This document shows, one piece after another, positions 45,501 to 57,900 of a stretch of DNA of 64,000 nt. The stretch spans positions 8,680,001-8,744,000 of the forward strand of contig JAMPIQ010000001.1 in NCBI GenBank assembly GCA_024699855.1, written 5' to 3'. The stretch's first letter is position 1, and the number at the start of each line of letters is the position of its first letter. The translations under genes were made by a program, and so were the position numbers. The notes below the pieces were generated by a model. That model ran no database searches. It saw nothing but the letters and a program-made list of their open reading frames with translations, and was not told the origin of the DNA. Origin of the DNA: Aphelenchoides besseyi. Its lineage: Eukaryota; Nematoda; Chromadorea; Rhabditida; Aphelenchoididae.

Positions 45501-47581
45501 GCAAATCGAATTCGATTGACGGCGGATTGTCTCAGCCTCAGAAGCCACTTCAACGGAACGGTAGCCCTGCGTTGATTGGCGAAATAGACAACAAAACATC
45601 CGCTTACCCGCAATCGAATGCCGCTTCAGTTGTTGGAACGACTCCATTGTCCAACGGTCGCTTGCATCAAAACGCCGTTCAACTCGTTCAATCACTTGCA
45701 ACCTCCAAACAACCGCAACGCTCCGTTCAATCGATTGCACAACCGCAAAAATCCACCGCTTCAGCCGTCAGTCCAATGACTCCGAAAACCAACAGTCAAA
45801 CATCAACTTTCGTTCCAACGGCCTCCTATGAAAGTGCAAAATCTCGTGTTCCTGCTGCTCTGCCTCAAATCCAGCATCCACGACCGACTATTCAATCAAC
45901 AAAACAACAAGTTGCACCGGTTCGATCGCGCGAATCTCATCTTGCTGGTCGTCTTGCCAATTGTCCTCAATTTCATTATCCGACCGGACGACCAATTCCT
46001 CGCGCCGAAAATGAATCGGTTCTCAACCGTGCTCGTCAACTATTCAGTGGAAGCGGCGGACAACTTCTTTTGGATTACAAGGACATGGACAAACTGTGTC
46101 AAACGATTGGATTCGCTGTCTATGCAAAACGAGCTGTTTACGATGCGTGTCTACGTCTGAATTCCGTGAAACCGGAGCCCGCCGACACGGGAAACACTCC
46201 ACCGCCATTGAGTTTCAATCAGTTCTCCACGTATTGGCAGTTGATGATTGCTGAGAATCACGACGAATCTTCTCGCTTCATTTTCACTTTGGCAGCCGCG
46301 GCGACTGGAGATCGGAAACCGCGAAACTATTTGATTCGTGACGACTTCGTTCCTATGCTTTTGGATCTTATATTCACCTACCCGGGACTCAATTTTCTCG
46401 TCAATTCGACTCAATTTCACGCCAAATACTGCGATGTTATTATCGTTCGTATCTTCTGGAACGTCAATCGATCGTGGACGGGACGAATTATGGCACAGGA
46501 GTTACGACGTTCCAATTTTCTTTCAACTTTGCACTTACTAGAAACTGTTTCCGATATAAACAAAATCACTGACTACTTCAGTTACGAGGTAAACGAATGA
46601 TTTCAGACGTGCGTTTTACAGTTCTTGTTGCAGCATTTCTATACCGTTTTCTGTTTGTTCTGGGAAATCGATAAGGACCATAAACTCTATCTGACCCGCG
46701 AAGATATGCGCCATCATCGGAATGGAGCAATAACTGACGCAATCATCGACCGAATCTTCTCCGGCGCTGTGATGAGAACAACTCTCGACAAGAAGATGTC
46801 TCGAGGCAAAGGCCCGTGTCGAACTCAACCAGCAGAAACGATAGGCTTCGAAGATTTCACCGCATTCCTGCTCGCTGAAGAAGACAAAAAACATCCCACA
46901 AGGTGAGCAGATAAGCTCCTACGATTAAATAATCTTTCTATTGTTTTCAGTCAAGAGTACTGGTTTCGAATACTCGATTTGGATGGCGATGGAGTGATCA
47001 GTTTGTATGAAATGGAATACTTTTACCGAGAAATTGAACGCAAACTAATCCAACACAATTTCGATACCTTGAGCTTTCAGGACGTCGCTTGTAACGTAAG
47101 TTTTTGGCAATTGTGAAGTTGGTTATCTCATTGACTATTTTTAGTTGTTCGATTCGATTTCTCCGTCAACTCCCGGCTACGTGACGTTACGTGAACTTAA
47201 AAAGTGCGGTCTTGCTCATCGCTTCTTCAACACATTTGTCAACTACTTGAAATACTTAGAACAAGAGTCATCTGAGGGTGAACGTGCATCAATTAAGGTA
47301 GAACATGTGCTTGTATGCAATTAACAATTTGAATTTAGACGTCGGGTGACAAAGAACTCAGCGATTGGGACCAATTTTGTGCAATGGTAAGTGAATAATA
47401 GTTGAACAATAATCACGGTATTCTTCAGGAGTACGAGATTTTGATGGCCGAAAACGATGCTGAAAGTTATGCTGATGAAATCGACGTTTGTCTGGACGAT
47501 GGAGAAATCGAAGCAAACGAGGCGGAAGATCGTGATCTTGTTGGTCAATTGCTCGCCGCCAATCGGAAGAACGTTGTCTAA
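42586..47581 (+). CDS. ppp2r3: PP2A regulatory subunit B'' (PPP2R3/PR130-like) with EF-hands
   Basis: A B''-type regulatory subunit that targets protein phosphatase 2A and binds calcium. Exons are 42586-43482, 43851-44855, 44940-45061, 45478-46588, 46634-46901 and several short ones to the stop at 47579-47581; phases are continuous. The product is roughly 1,300 residues. The first 700 or so are disordered: Ser/Arg-rich, an RRRRRQLRQER patch, and a very acidic Glu/Ser run near 44580-44790. The conserved core contains FSYEHFYTVFCLFWEIDKDH and DRIFSGAV. EF-hand 2 is canonical (DLDGDGVISLYEMEYFY) and EF-hand 1 is partial (DKDHKLYLTRED). ELKKCGLAHRFFNTF and ELSDWDQFCAMEYEILMAE also match PR72/PR130. 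The acceptor at 46633 is chosen because it restores the vertebrate FSYEHFY spacing. Confidence 0.87.
44580..44790 (+). repeat. Acidic Glu/Ser/Thr low-complexity coding repeat
   Basis: Within the PPP2R3 gene, a run of about 65 codons is dominated by Glu, Asp, Ser, Thr and Tyr. Imperfect repeats of the type D-E-S-x-Y-E/D and E-E-E-V-T-E-E-E are present. In DNA it appears as GAAGA/GAGGA-rich sequence. Such runs are usually disordered and, rich in S/T/Y-acidic sites, often casein kinase 2 targets; that role is inference. Confidence 0.6.
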
Positions 47582-48488
47582 ATGCCCACTTGTTGCCTTC
47601 AATTTGTTGATTTCGATGCGTGTTTATTGTATGTAAATACTCTTTGTCCATTCGAGATGGTCACTCACGGGCTCATGATGCGCCTTCTCTCGGCTCAGTG
47701 CCAAATTTGTTGCTCATTCTTTATTGTAATCTTCCAATTCTCCGGTATCTGGTTGATTCTTGTACATGAGTCTTTGTGCATAAGAAGGTTGTTTTTAAGC
47801 ATAATTTGTATTCTGTTCGCAAAACATTTCCTACCAAATGCGTGATATAAAACCCTTTTAAGTCTGAAGGAGCAGAAGTCTAAATAGTCTTTTGCATCAA
47901 TCACGATTGTTGTCTAAGTATCTGCATAACATTTAAATAAACAAAATATTGAACGATAATCAAATGACAATAACGACGTTGTGACCGTGCAACTGAAGTC
48001 TGGAGATGGACATTCGAATTCGAATGAATTTGAGCTTCTAGTTTCTACGTTCTCTTCTGTTTGATTGGACAATGATACGAGAGTTTACGCTGAAAGTAGT
48101 GGATCGACCGTTGGACCTGTTGCTCAGAACCAAAGTTGTTTTTTGTTCAAATTAAAAACATTAATTGTCGCATCGAATAATGGCAGAGAACTTTGGTCGT
48201 TGGTATTTTCGAGTCTGAAAAACATTTCGTTCCGAACAACAACAAGCCCTTTGGCCAACCTCGTTCGTCCTCGCTGCTTCTCGTCCGTTTGCTCTGCGAA
48301 TTCGTGGCTTTTCCCAGTCGGTGCTTTTTCATTTCAAAAAATTGCGTTCAAGTCATCTGTTTCTATAGCTATCCTGGTTATAAAAACAGAATGAGTTCAT
48401 TTACGTCGTTTTGTCTGCTTGTCGGGTCTTGTTGTGTGTTGCTGCTTTGTGTTTTCATGGTGTTTGTTTCAGCTAACTCATCATCGAA
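47582..48488. other. 0.9-kb gap: PPP2R3 3' UTR and UGP2 upstream promoter
   Basis: No convincing coding sequence. A TTTCAG acceptor just before the first UGP2 start (about 48470) suggests a spliced 5' leader exon within this stretch. Confidence 0.4.
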
Positions 48489-51400
48489 ATGACCGAAATC
48501 GACACCAACTCGACTGAGAGTTTTCATGAGAAATTGTACCGTTTATTTCGCGAGCATGAGCCTCTTCACGACGACGAATTCGTAAGTTTTTTTGCATTGT
48601 AATTTGGGTGGCTTCTGCGCTTTGATCTGCTTAACGACCTTGACTGTTGATCGACAATCGGTCAGTGAAATAGAAGGTTGTTTGTTGTTCTTTTGTTTGG
48701 GTATATGATTGACCGCTTGGGGTCGTTGTGGCACATCAACGAAGTAGTTTGTTCAAAACATGTTGTCGACTTGAATGTGTGTTTTGTTGTTTCCAATGTT
48801 TGAATCAGCGACATCATCACGTTGTGGGCATCGGTTGTTGTTTTTCTGATTCATCACGAATGCACATGCTTGTGCTCATGAATTTCCGACCTTTGGAGTT
48901 TGGGGCGTGAACATCAGCTGCAGAAAAGCGGACCGTTGGAGATTGTTTTCTCCCGCATTTGGCGTTTGTTTTCAAATCATCGTCCGCATTTTATCATTCG
49001 CTTCTAATAACCGGGCAATGCGGGAGTAAACATCGAGCAGTTCGTTCGCCTTTCGTCTTGCAGTCATCAGTTTATTGCCGTCGACAAACAAATTTTGCTT
49101 ATTAATCTATTAGGTCGATGGTCGTGTTCGAGAAAAATCTCTTGACTTGTTGATTTCTGCAAAACAGTCAGCTTCTGCGAACCTTTGGAATGATTGTCGT
49201 GTCTTGAGGTTGTCGAGGTTGTTTTCTTGTCCGCTGTCCATTTTCTTTGACTGCAAAGAACGAGTTCGATCTCCAGCCGATTAGAAAGACCATCGAAGAA
49301 GAGAGGTCCCCGTTCTACCAACACAGACGGCTGTCAAATCGGCGGAAATTTATGTTGATGTTTATGTTTGCAACCGGCTTTCGAAGGCAAAAGTTTTTCT
49401 GTTTGCAAACTTTTGAGGGAGTTGGCCAAATGAAACGATTTGCTTATCAACTTCTTATCTTTGTTTTGTGTACAAAATCGAATTACCCACGACGACAACC
49501 GGTTTTCTTAACCGAATGATGGCGTGCTTATTTTTATGGATCATTCATCAAACGAGAAGCATCACGGTCCGACGAAACGGTCCATCGATCATGATTGATT
49601 TCTTGATGTTGGGTCGATTTTTTGTGACGTTTTGGAAATCTGCACTCAATTTGAATCTCGTTGACATTCGCCTTTGTGGCGTCTATGCTTTTAAGTTTCG
49701 TTGTTTAAGCTTCAAATGTGCTTCAAAATTGGCTGCACACTTCTTGGTCGTGAATTAATTGAACTTGTGGGCGGCAAATGCGCGTTTGCCGGTCGTTTAT
49801 AATCTCGGATCAATCCGATTGTTGCGTTTTGTCTTATCGTGTTAGCAAAACGAAATGACCGCATTAGTCGTTCATTCAGCACCTTTATTTGGCAACATGA
49901 CTAACCAACGTACATCCCAGCGTTTGACCTCAGTCAGCGAGGTAATTGAATGTCTTTTGGTTATTCAGAAATTGGGGACCTTTTTTCGTTTAATCGTGAC
50001 TAATCGACCATTTCAGAGCAGTGAAGAATGGAAATCGTCCACAACCAAAGAAATCTACAAGTTGGTCGAACACGAGCTCGAGCGTCTCCTGTCCACCGCA
50101 AAGGACGAACAAGCGAACGTAAATGCTGAACGGAATGATTACAACAACTAATAACTACTTTTCAGTACTGGCTCAACGAACTCAAAGGCTTCAAAGGATT
50201 GTTCGCTCGGTTTTTGCGCGGCAAAACCGTCATCGATTGGAAGAAGATTCAACCGCCCAAACAAGACACGATCATTCCGTACTCAAATGTAAGTTCCTTA
50301 CAACTTCAATCTCGCACTACTCTTTTCGATTTTCAGCTTCCAGCTCCGCAACAAGACAGCGAAGTCGCGAACTTGTTAAGCAAATTGGTTGTCGTCAAGT
50401 TGAATGGTGGTCTTGGAACCTCAATGGGATGCAAAGGTCCAAAATCGGTGATCAGTGTCCGCAACGATTTAACCTTTTTGGATTTGACTCTCCAACAAAT
50501 TCAGGTAAGAAGAGTTGCAAGTGAACTTAGAAAAAAACTGAATTGTTTCAGTTTTTAAATCGCACTTACAACGTCAACGTTCCACTTGTCCTGATGAATT
50601 CATTCAACACCGACGATGATACCAAGAAATTGCTCAAGAAGTACACGAACGTGAACGTCGAAGTCCACGCATTCTGTCAATCTCGCTATCCACGAATCAA
50701 CCGCGAGACCTATCAACCGATTGCCAAGAATGTTGGCGACGATGATTTGGAATGGTAAGTAACTGGAATTGTTACAATTTCAACATCTCTAATGAAGTTG
50801 GTATCCACCTGGTCACGGTAACTTCTACGAATCCTTCTATCACTCGGGTTTCCTCGACAAGTTCGTCAAAGATGGAAAGAAGTGAGCCCAACATCCGTGA
50901 GCAAACTTTAAAGCGATCAATTCCAGATATCTCTTCTTGTCCAATATCGACAATTTGGGTGCAACTGTCGACCTCAATATTCTCAACTTCATGAATACGG
51001 ATGAGAAGAAACCCGAATTTGTGATGGAAGTCACGGACAAAACTCGAGCCGACGTGAAGGGTGGTACAATTATTCAATACGAAGACAACGTACGATTGCT
51101 TGAGATTGCTCAAGTGCCCAAGGAGTATACCGACGAGTTCAAGAGCATTTCCAAATTCCGGTAAGCCAATTAAAAGCTTAAGGTAATCATTAAACGTTAT
51201 GTTTTAGAATCTTTAATACCAACAATCTATGGGCAGATTTGGAGGCGGTTAAACGTGTGGTTGAGAAAAACGAATTGGACATGGAAGTGATCATCAATCC
51301 GAAACATTTGGATCGTGGAATCGATGTTATTCAATTGGAAACTGCTGCGGGTGCAGCAATTAAGAACTTCCGTGGTGCTTGTGGTATCAACGTTCCACGT

Positions 51401-51897
51401 TCACGTTTCTTGCCCGTCAAAAAGTCGTCCGATCTTTTGCTCTTGATGTCCAACTTGTACGAAATCGAAAATGGAAAGCTCACTTTGAGTACTCTTCGTT
51501 CATTCACCACCACTCCGTTGGTCAAATTGGGAAGTCAATTCGATAAGGTTTGTTAAAATGTGTTGACAGATTGGATAATCACGATCAATTTAAGGTCAAG
51601 GACTTTTTGAATCGTTTCCAAGGAATCCCAGACATTCTCGAGCTCGACCACGTAAGTTGAATTAATAACCACATCGATAACGAGCTTTTGTTTTAGTTGA
51701 CGGTTTCCGGCAACGTTTGGTTTGGCAAAGACGTTACCTTGAAGGTTAGTTGATTGGATAACGCTTTTTAATCAGCGGTCGAATTTCAGGGAACCGTCAT
51801 TATTATTGCAAATGATGGCGAACGTATCGACATTCCATCGGGCGCATTCTTGGAGAACAAGATCGTCTCCGGTAACCTCCGTATTGTTGACCATTAA
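48489..51897 (+). CDS. ugp2: UTP-glucose-1-phosphate uridylyltransferase (UDP-glucose pyrophosphorylase)
   Basis: Makes UDP-glucose from UTP and glucose 1-phosphate, the sugar donor for glycogen and glycoconjugates; cytosolic. Two first exons are possible: 48489-48581 ([20 protein letters not shown]) and 49855-49941 ([20 protein letters not shown]). Both end in phase 0 and splice to 50017 ([15 protein letters not shown]). The core has the uridyl-binding loop [20 protein letters not shown]. Further family marks are [82 protein letters not shown] and the C-terminal beta-helix [19 protein letters not shown]. The stop is at 51895-51897 after LRIVDH. About 500 residues and complete. AATAAA at 51999. 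Confidence 0.95.
49855..49941 (+). other. Alternative first coding exon of UGP2
   Basis: Begins with its own ATG and ends GAG before GTAATT in phase 0, the same phase as the distal first exon 48489-48581. The 1.3-kb intron between them would then contain a second promoter. Confidence 0.7.
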
Positions 51898-51998
51898 AGC
51901 TGCTCAAATCCAATCTTCAAAGTGCCTTTTCTTATTCATGTGACATTATCTAGGTTCATCAACCATGTTCTATTCGTCCCAATTTCTTTTGATTCTTG

Positions 51999-52014
51999 AA
52001 TAAACGCCTTTATT
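51999..52014. terminator. Back-to-back poly(A) signals of UGP2 (+) and the small gene (-)
   Basis: AATAAA on the plus strand at 51999-52004 and on the minus strand at 52009-52014 are only four bases apart, marking the overlapping 3' ends of two convergent genes. Confidence 0.55.
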
Positions 52015-52139
52015 GCCATAATTCGACTTGAAAACATCAATCTATTTTACAAAACAAAGCAGCAACCCGTTGGAATGAGATTGATTCGAATTGAACATCA
52101 CATTAAGTGGACTCTTAACTATCAACTGAAAAGCTGCGA

Positions 52140-52388
52140 TTATGATTTGGGCGTCATTTGAAACATACCATTGCGGCGTTTGCGCGTCTGAGCACTGCAG
52201 TTCGGCACTTTAACGTCCGAAGCGACCGATCGATTGCTAATTCCCGAAACTTCGCCCAAAGAGCCGTCGGCTGAAGATGAGGAGCGTGAGTTTTGTTCGA
52301 TCCACATTTTGTTGATTGTATCGCTCATTCGATCCAAAACCTTGGCAGCAATCTCAACCGCAAGAGCAGAAGTTGGACCTTCGGACAT
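52140..52388 (-). CDS. Small 82-residue protein, unrecognised
   Basis: A single open coding exon on the minus strand, MSEGPTSALAVEIAAKVLDR..., ending RKRRNGMFQMTPKS. It has a short amphipathic helix (residues about 8-32) followed by a Ser-rich segment and a basic tail with a TRKRR motif. A CTTTCAG acceptor lies about 13 bases before the ATG, pointing to a spliced leader exon. A minus-strand AATAAA lies 125 bases past the stop. These flanking signals make it a likely real gene. I know no family for it. Confidence 0.55.
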   Translation of the reverse strand: MSEGPTSALAVEIAAKVLDRMSDTINKMWIEQNSRSSSSADGSLGEVSGISNRSVASDVKVPNCSAQTRKRRNGMFQMTPKS

Positions 52389-52701
52389 TTTGAACGTTTC
52401 GAAACTGAAAGTTAGAAATCAGTTGTATATTTAAGTCAACAAAATGAAACGAGTAAAAGTTTAAAAAATTTATATACGCGAATGACTTTGCAGTCAATAA
52501 CATAAGCGCGATGGTAGAAACATTCAAACGCTTAACCTGAGCTTCCTACTGACTATCAATTTTCGGAAACTCAGTTCAAGTGTGATAGCCACCACAAGTA
52601 ATTAATGTTGTTTGAGTAAACGACTATCGATTCTGGTGAACATAAACGACAAATTTATTTACAGGAGACACACAATCCGAACGCGAGTTCTATTCAAAGA
52701 G

Positions 52702-54906
52702 TTAGCCGGGAACGTCGAATAACGCTCGAACATCCTGCATATCTTTATCCGACTTGGGATACCATTGTTGCAGATACGAATCGGTTGTTGGACAGGTTTT
52801 GAAGTCGAGGTCGCGTTTCGTATCTGTGAGCACAACGAGCCAAAACGAGACGATAGTGACGATGTACAAAACGAGTGCAATGATCGTCAAAATTTTCGCT
52901 TGCTCGTCAGTCTAAAATTCGCGATCGTTGGAGTTAATCGAGTGTTTACCATTGAAAGACGTCCGAAGATATCGACATTCACGGTTTGACGCGTCGATTG
53001 TTGATCACAGCGATTGACCAACTGGAGATTCGAAGTTCCACAATCCGGAAGCCACGAATCGCTATCGCAAAGCAAACAACGTAAAGTCGAAAGAGTCGTT
53101 TGATCCAAACGACCCGCCTTTAACATGTTAATCCAACCGTTATTGATAGCCAGTCCACGAATAATAATAGAATCATCGTCTGGTTTGTCTTCGGTTTGAT
53201 TTGCTGAAGATTCTTCATAAGCGGAAAAACGTGTTTCGTAGCGTTCTTTTGCGTAGGACAAAACCTTTAAGTCGCAGAAATCTTCGGCTGTCAATTCGGT
53301 TTGAGGTCGTGAAAGTAATGTTTGAAGTCGTTGTTCGACACTAATCAGCCATTGCAAGTCTCCCGGATTCGATGGTCGAGCTTTCTCACGTTCTGCCTCA
53401 GTGGCAGCAATTACAATCGAATCCATACGAGCGTTCAAGTTCACTTGTTCTCGTAAGCGTTTCATATCGCTAATAAAAACGATTAAACAAACTAGCTGGT
53501 GAAAACATACGCGATGCAGCCATCAATTCGATTGTAAATTTCCACGTTCCAACGTTGAGAAAATTGATTTTGACCCAAACGGAAGATAGTGTTCGAATTT
53601 GCAATAGTTGTCTCGACCATTCGATGTTCGTATTCATCGTGAGTTTGTTGCATTGCCCACTGTTGCCATGAATTGGGTGACTGAAATTGGCATTGAAATC
53701 AGTTCATTATGACCTACGGTTGTTGCCGTTGACATTGAAACAGTTGAGAATCCTGATTCAGCGGCAATGCTCGGTGGACGTTCGGGTGGCTCCAAAAGTT
53801 TCAGTGCAGCAAAACCACCATTTCGGACATTGTTGGTTGCCAGAAATTGAGTTGGTTGGGGTCCGTTTTCAAACCGAGTTGGTCGAACGCGTAGCAATCG
53901 GGTTCCCTTTTCATCTCGAACAACCAACTTGTTTGTATCGTTGACAACAATCAAATTCAATGGCTCTTCGGAACAAACGCGCATAACATGGAAATGTATT
54001 GGAAACCAGGTTGACAGATCGATCAGCTCGCTATACAAATCCGTTGGAGTGATATCGCGAAGAGCAATCAAATTGATTGCTAGACCACGTTTCGGCGGAA
54101 TCAAAGAGCGCAATCGACGTTGTAGCTCGAGTGGGGATCCAATGGCGGAAAGTCGATTGGACACAAGTTCACCGTTTGCTTTCACAAATTTCTACAAGCG
54201 ACTAACGTTACAATAAGCTCGTGAATAAGCGAACCGTCAACTCCGATAAAAGCGCGTCTGCAGATTCTTGTGCTCGGGAATCTAGGTTGGATATGATTGA
54301 AAGCTGATGGGCCACAACTTTATCGACGGATCGTTGAATGTTCGACACGAGGTTTGGTTGTCCATCCTTTTGTTCTCGTGCATAAGCTGCCAAGTAAGAA
54401 CCAATAACTTGACGACCGCGATTTGATCGAGGAACAGGACGAAAGCCACGACCAAAAGAGCCTTTTAATTCGGCTTTTCGTTCTTCTTCAAAACGTAAAA
54501 CACTCATTGTTCTGAAAGAGAATTCGTTAAATGATATCACGAGTAAAATGAACTCACGAAAGATAATCGTTGATGCGAACGACATCTCCGCTTTCCGCAA
54601 CGTCTTTTGGTACGTGATTCAAAAGATACGATTTCAAGCGAAAGTGTTGTTCTCGATGTAACTAAAAGGAAAACTAATGCAACGGTCTTCCCATGAACAC
54701 ACATTGTCAACTCGATCGTAACTCCGATACAAGCACCAATGATCGGACTGTTTGCCAAAATAAACGTGAAACGATTGAGGCAACGGTGTAAAACTGCAAC
54801 CCGAATACACTTATCTCTGCATTTCAACTTACTATTCAGGTGCCGTATAGTGATCAGAGTCCAAACGAATTTCGAATCCTTTTCCCGATGTTTGTGGACT
54901 CGACAT
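52702..54906 (-). CDS. Protein with one C-terminal membrane helix, unrecognised
   Basis: Not recognised. The minus-strand start at 54906 gives MSSPQTSGKGFEIRLDSDHY. About eight exons join in phase through introns of 36-45 bases, giving roughly 620 residues. Segments include SFHVYFGKQSDHWCLYRSYD, an Arg/Gly-rich stretch (GSFGRGFRPVPRSNRGR), and helical DKVVAHQLSIISNLDSRAQE. A globular-looking part follows (IPPKRGLAINLIALRDITPT, FPIHFHVMRVCSEEPLNLIV), then a region rich in charged helices. One hydrophobic helix is near the end (ILTIIALVLYIVTIVSFWLV), with a 40-residue tail after it containing two potential disulfide Cys positions. No signal peptide, so a single-pass protein with its bulk in the cytosol is likely (inference). 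A minus-strand AATAAA lies at 52654-52659, about 45 bases past the stop. Confidence 0.65.
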
Positions 54907-57900
54907 ATTTTGATGTTTTGATTGCAATACGCGTCGTACACCCTTCAGTTCCGTATTTGCTTTCAACTTTCCCTTCGAATAACCTGATCGTAGGCCATTG
55001 GCCTTTGAGAAGTGGCTCATCTTTTTGAACCTCATCGCAGTCTTTCCGAACCAACTGCAGAATAAATTATATGGAAACAAAGTTGCTTGTTGCAAATCGA
55101 ATATGCAAATTTTGCAGAAAGATTTGTACGTAATGGTTTGTTCTGGAAGCTTTTGAGTTATTTTCGACGAGCTTCTTTTGGAGTTGCACGCATAAGATGA
55201 GCATAGATGCACTTATGAACTCAAATTCCCATTTTCTTTGTTACTAAGCACAAAGGTTTATTTTCGTTAGCAACTAATCCAATTAGGCAAATAAACTTGG
55301 CGAACAAAAAAAACCAATCTATTCAGTGAACGCTCAGCACGTGAAAAGGTCGTTTTCTTGGACCGAAAGAATCAACTTTTTGACCACAGATGTTGCATAT
55401 AGAACGGTCAATTATAAGCAAGGCTTGCATCTTTTAGGCCGTCGATTAATGTTGGGATGAAGGTTAGAAAGAAGCGGAAAGCAACTAGTCGGCACCTTTT
55501 AAGCGAAAGCACTTTGTTTCTTTAGTAGCTATTGTATTGTGAGTTATAACCGCCTATCCATTAGTCTATTGTTGAATACACAGGTTGGACTATTTTCGGC
55601 ATTTAAGTCAATGATTTCACCCGACCACTCTTTTATTGTCCATATGCATAGACGAACAAGAAGCTGCTCATTTGTCTTCATTCTCCGTCTTGTTCTCAAT
55701 TGCAATGACTCGATTTCATTGCACATCCGCGTGTTCTCGAGTTATTTTGAGACCTAAGTCATAATTACGCAAAGACTTCGGCGAATAAACGTCCTAATTA
55801 CGTCGATTGTCTGGTTTGTTTAGGCTGAAAGTTTAGAACGAGACTTTTTCTTGGTACTCTATTAAAAAGTTTTCGTAGTGATTCGATTATTTTGGACGAA
55901 TAACAACCACAGGGGTTTGGGTTTTCTTGACAAGTGACTCGTCAAGACGATCGAAAAACGATAGACATAAAAATAAAGAGAATGAGATATCGCCAAGTAA
56001 CATTATCTCATAAACTACAACTTGCATCTAATCATGTGTGGAACGGCAGAACGAATTTTGAAGTTTCCGAATCGAAAACTCGGTGGTTGGCGAGATCGAA
56101 TTTCAGGAAGGAAAAGTCGACATTCTCTCTCATTCCTTTCCAGCTTATGATTTGCACTGAAACATTCGGCCTCCCGAGTCTGTGGTTGATAACCGAATGG
56201 GCGTCTGAGCGGATATCCGCTGTTTATTCACGTACTTGGATTTACGTAACACTGTCCGGACAATCGTTCCGGGTACCGATCAACTCGAATAGTTCAAAGG
56301 TCGAACTGATGTTCACCTACGATTTGACTGTTTAGCTTCCAAAATGTGAACATCACAAACTTTCTGTTGCTTACGAATTCTACGGGGATAAGTCGTCTCT
56401 ATTCTTTTCCTCCCCCTTAAATTTCAGATGAACGGTTTGCGAAATCTTGAAAAGTCGCGAACACAAAAAAAGCTTTTCATTGTTCTTAACTAACCTTGTT
56501 CTTTTTTGAAACAGCCCACTGACTAATCGGTGTCCCATGTCGTTCATCTTCAACTTTGCACTGTAAATCCCGACTGTAATTTCATTTCGTTTGCAGATCC
56601 TCGACACGCGTTCTGATTTTGTTCGTTCGCATTTTGGTTGCCTTTGGATTGTTTTTATTGAATTAAACGAAACGAAGAGATTTCGGTTTTACTATCAGTT
56701 CCAACAAATTCGCTTCGAATGATGTTTTAGCCCACTTGTTGGCACGTGTATTGGTTGTCATTTGCAGCCAACTAAAACGAATAATCTTTTGGGAAATTAG
56801 AAGAACAGTGAATCTCGATGTCCTGTGTGTTTGGTTCTAATCGTGTTTTGTTGTGGAAGTTTATGGCTGCGGGTTGAGGCAAATTCCGTTTTTTGGGTTC
56901 AGGAAATCCGGACCGCCATCCGAATTCTGCCGAACAATTTAAACCGTTAAACGGATTTCCAAAACAATACGAGGTCCCCAAACAACAACGAGACTGTCGG
57001 GAGGGTTACGGCCGAGAATGCGGAACTCGATGAGCAAAAGGAGACGGTCGTTCTGTGGCTTCAGAATGCCGTCACTTCCTTCAATTGGTCCTCAGACACT
57101 TATTTCATATTCGAGGGATGTCCTCGGATCTCGAAGCGCAATCATTAGCCACTTCGCTTATTCAAAGGGTTTCTGTGCCTGTGGAACATGTTTCTCATTT
57201 GGCTCTCCCTTCTCTCTACTTAAAGTACGGGGGTTAAGATGGTCCGAGGAATTTGAATTGCCCGTTCGAATAAACAATTCGATACAACGGCCGTTCGATT
57301 CAACGGTCAATTTGTTTATTTCGATAAACCTTTAAGATGCCAATTGGATTTTCATTTTACTTTTAAATCAAAACTCAAACGATTCCATTGTTTGTTCTTT
57401 GCCACGAAAAAAGATCTTGGCCTTAGGGATGTTTCTGTACTTAACGTCACTCGTTTTTTTCGTACAACTTTCCAGGTTGTGTATTAGTCTCGTGTGCTAA
57501 CCAAAGGCCGCAGGCAGTTCCCCACAGTTCCACGTCTCTTGATTATTCAGCGGAATGGTCAATGATCTCGACCTGAAATTTTGATTCTTTTCTGATTAAC
57601 TCCTGGGACAAATTCTCGGATTCCTCACGTTTTGATCATATTTAAAGTTAGAGACTAAAAACCGCTACTCCCGCCGCGTTAAATGTTTTTAGTTCCATAA
57701 AATTGGTCCTTTAACAATACGCTGCAAGATCCAGTTTTCCCGATTCTGTGCATTTTGTTGTTTCTACGTCCAAAGAGTCCATTTCTGGAACGGTAGAAGC
57801 TAAAGGGGACCAATCGGAACGAACAATAACCAACAGTTTTCGCTCCTGACGACCAATTGCGAGTCGACTTGAAAGTGACTAGAACGGCCAATCTTCCGAC

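Noticed and set aside
55934..56335. 134-codon plus-strand frame in the 4.8-kb gap
   Set aside because: No ATG context, splicing or family support; composition is like the surrounding non-coding DNA.
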